Assembly (NCBI GenBank): GCA_964035795.1
Contig: OZ038320.1
Span: 6,975,164-7,039,163 of the forward strand
Direction of reading: 5' to 3'
From: Pterobdella sp. o SKG-2022
Taxonomy: Eukaryota; Annelida; Clitellata; Hirudinida; Piscicolidae
Length of the DNA stretch: 64,000 nt
In this document: one piece after another, positions 62,401 through 64,000 of the stretch
Layout of the letters: each line of letters opens with the position of its first letter
Position numbering within the stretch: position 1 is the stretch's first letter
Position numbers and translations under genes: made by a program
Notes under the pieces: model-generated
What the model was told of the DNA's origin: nothing
Databases searched by the model: none
The model's input: only the letters and a program-made list of their open reading frames with translations

Positions 62401-64000
62401 AGGGTGGAAGAAGTATTGGTGAGATGGGGTGTGTTGAAAGAAGCTACAACAGCAGGTATGCATAAAATTGATTTGATTTCTGGTCGTCAAGCCAACCCGT
62501 TCAAAAAACTTGTTTTTAATTCTGTCTCTCATGATGATAGTGATGATGATGGGGCTGATGGAGATAAAAGTGGTTTAGATGATGATAATGAGAACTCGGT
62601 TAAATTGCAAAAACAAAAGAAAAAGAGTGTGAGTGTTAAGAGCTTGTTCGAAAGAAAAGAAAATGAAGAACATGAAAATGGAAGTATGGAACTCACATTG
62701 CTTATTGAAGGAGTGAGTTTATGTTATCATGAATAGATTATTAAATATGTTTCAAACTTTAGGACATTAGGCTTAAGATCATGTTATAGAAATTTTAATG
62801 AGCAAAAAATATCTACTATTTATTGATTCAAAGGAGCCTTACATAGAAAAAGGAAGAATAGCAAGCCAGGAATTAGATTTCGAAAGACAACAATTACAAC
62901 AAGAACGACAGAAACTTGAACTGCAGATGCAACAAATGCAACAACAACAAAAAACAACAGCACCATGGGATGATATGGAGAAGTAAAATATAATTGATAT
63001 AACAAGGCATATATGAATTAATACAATATATATTATGATATAATAAGAGATATGATACAATATAATCATATAACACTTTATATAAAGCCAAATAAAATGC
63101 TCTTCGAAAAATTTAAATAAATAACAAAGTCTTAAAAAACTTTAAATACTGTTTGCAATGATATTTATTTTAGTAGTTAACTCAGCTCCCTTCAACAACA
63201 TAGAGAGGCAGTGCAAGCAGCATTTGACCATCCTTCAAAGCAGTTATCAACAGACATTGAAGAAATGGCCAACATACCTCATCTGCCGTTACAGGTCTTT
63301 TTTGTCCTTTTCTATAGTTTTATTCCTTTAAGCTTGATGAAGGAGGTTTCAGGGTTATAAATGTTTATAAGGTAGCAAGGAAGGCTTTATCTGAATGTTA
63401 ATTCAACCATTTTTGACTCGTGGAGATGAAACCAAATCAAAATCATATTTCATCACTTTTCAAAGTGTCTACATTCATTTTTCATACTATTCAATATTCC
63501 CATACTAGGTACCAATCATGGCTTCAATTTCACGACACAGAAGGTAATGTATTTTAGCGCAATTTTATCATTAATTAATTATAATGAAAGCCTGAGTTTT
63601 TTTAAATGGCTTCTAATAAAAGTTTTTAAATCTTTTGAATCTTCAAAACTAAAATTCTAGCTATAAGGACTACGCAAATAAATACTTAACAAAGGCCTAA
63701 GAATATAAAAAATTTATTTAATAATTTTTAATCTGAAAATATTTTTTAGAAAACAGTAGTTTCCAACAAGATCTTAACACAAAAATATTCATATTGTTGA
63801 CATTTCTTTATCAGACTTTACTAATTAGTTCATACCCATCATAATAATCCCGCAGCGGGGCCCAGGTATTTATTACAAGAGCCACAACAACCCACCTCAA
63901 TAGCCTACCCTTTCCCCCTCTTACTGACCACCACGGTAACAATCCCACCAACGTAGATCTCAGTAGAACCATTGTTCTTGATAAGGAAGATAACGAGTAC
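59435..64000 (+). CDS. NPHP4: Nephrocystin-4, N-terminal part (gene continues past the window)
   Basis: Exons placed so far: 59435-59560, 59701-59826, 60118-60425, 60498 to about 60549, 60796-60985, 61210-61303, 61636-61714, 61940-62043, 62226-62712, 62834-62982, 63186-63294, 63509-63543 and 63856 to the edge. Phases agree except at the donor after 60549, which is ambiguous. Similarity to vertebrate NPHP4 is collinear: LLLRLSLYDASTEKFVGKTY, VMFHSPLKSNTLMLVVELA, LLLKHGSPRFLLL, MGLEKFENKLLMLITQD, NRRILKVGVHNGMRFISGLE, ENKVEIGGVSEDCMIVFGLF and VDLSRTIVLDKEDNEY. NPHP4 sits at the ciliary transition zone with NPHP1 and RPGRIP1L. An acidic/Lys-rich linker (about 62540-62690) and a Gln-rich coiled-coil exon (62834-62982) are species-specific insertions. 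The part before LLLRLSLYD is shorter than in vertebrates, so an exon may be missing from the model. Confidence 0.9.

Overview
The window is a stretch of an AT-rich animal (metazoan) nuclear genome. The genes are split by GT-AG introns. Orthologs of animal-type proteins (G3BP, RSPRY1, MO25/CAB39, TFAM, PP6 catalytic subunit, TRAP-gamma, nephrocystin-4) sit among LINE fragments, long (GATA)n arrays and hairpin-forming repeats. NPHP4 points to a ciliated animal. A degenerate copy of a palindromic repeat (CCATGCTAGCATGG) recalls repeats I associate with molluscs, especially cephalopods, but the short introns do not fit cephalopods well and I do not name a phylum.

Layout. 1-8.0 kb is repeat territory: a 2.9 kb (GATA)n array, a 5'-truncated LINE that interrupts it, a second pure (GATA)n tract, and a second LINE fragment with a 13-bp target duplication. 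8.6-14.0 kb (minus) is an unrecognised all-helical protein gene. 14.6-18.4 kb (minus) is G3BP. 20.2-25.7 kb (plus) holds a reeler-domain membrane-protein gene and an extra, damaged copy of its last exon. 27.2-35.6 kb (minus) is RSPRY1, with introns filled by a 20-bp minisatellite, hairpin elements and 2.8 kb of degenerate GATA repeat. 38.2-38.9 kb is an L2/CR1-type LINE remnant.

From 40.7 to 51.4 kb there is a compact gene island: CAB39 (plus), TFAM (minus, convergent with CAB39), mL51 (plus, head-to-head with TFAM across 229 bp) and SSR3 (plus). After a LINE fragment come PPP6C (minus, 53.4-57.6 kb) and the 5' part of NPHP4 (plus, 59.4 kb to the window end). For CAB39, TFAM, mL51, SSR3, PPP6C and G3BP I could place every coding exon with matching splice phases from start to stop.

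The most interesting layer is the repeats. Two families of short non-autonomous elements combine a long near-perfect inverted repeat with a conserved asymmetric 3' tail. Two members of one family and one of the other have direct 11-12 bp flanking duplications, and a paralogous empty site exists for one further copy. A third family carries a nested hairpin, with four copies. TFAM and mL51, both mitochondrial gene-expression proteins, share one short intergenic promoter region.
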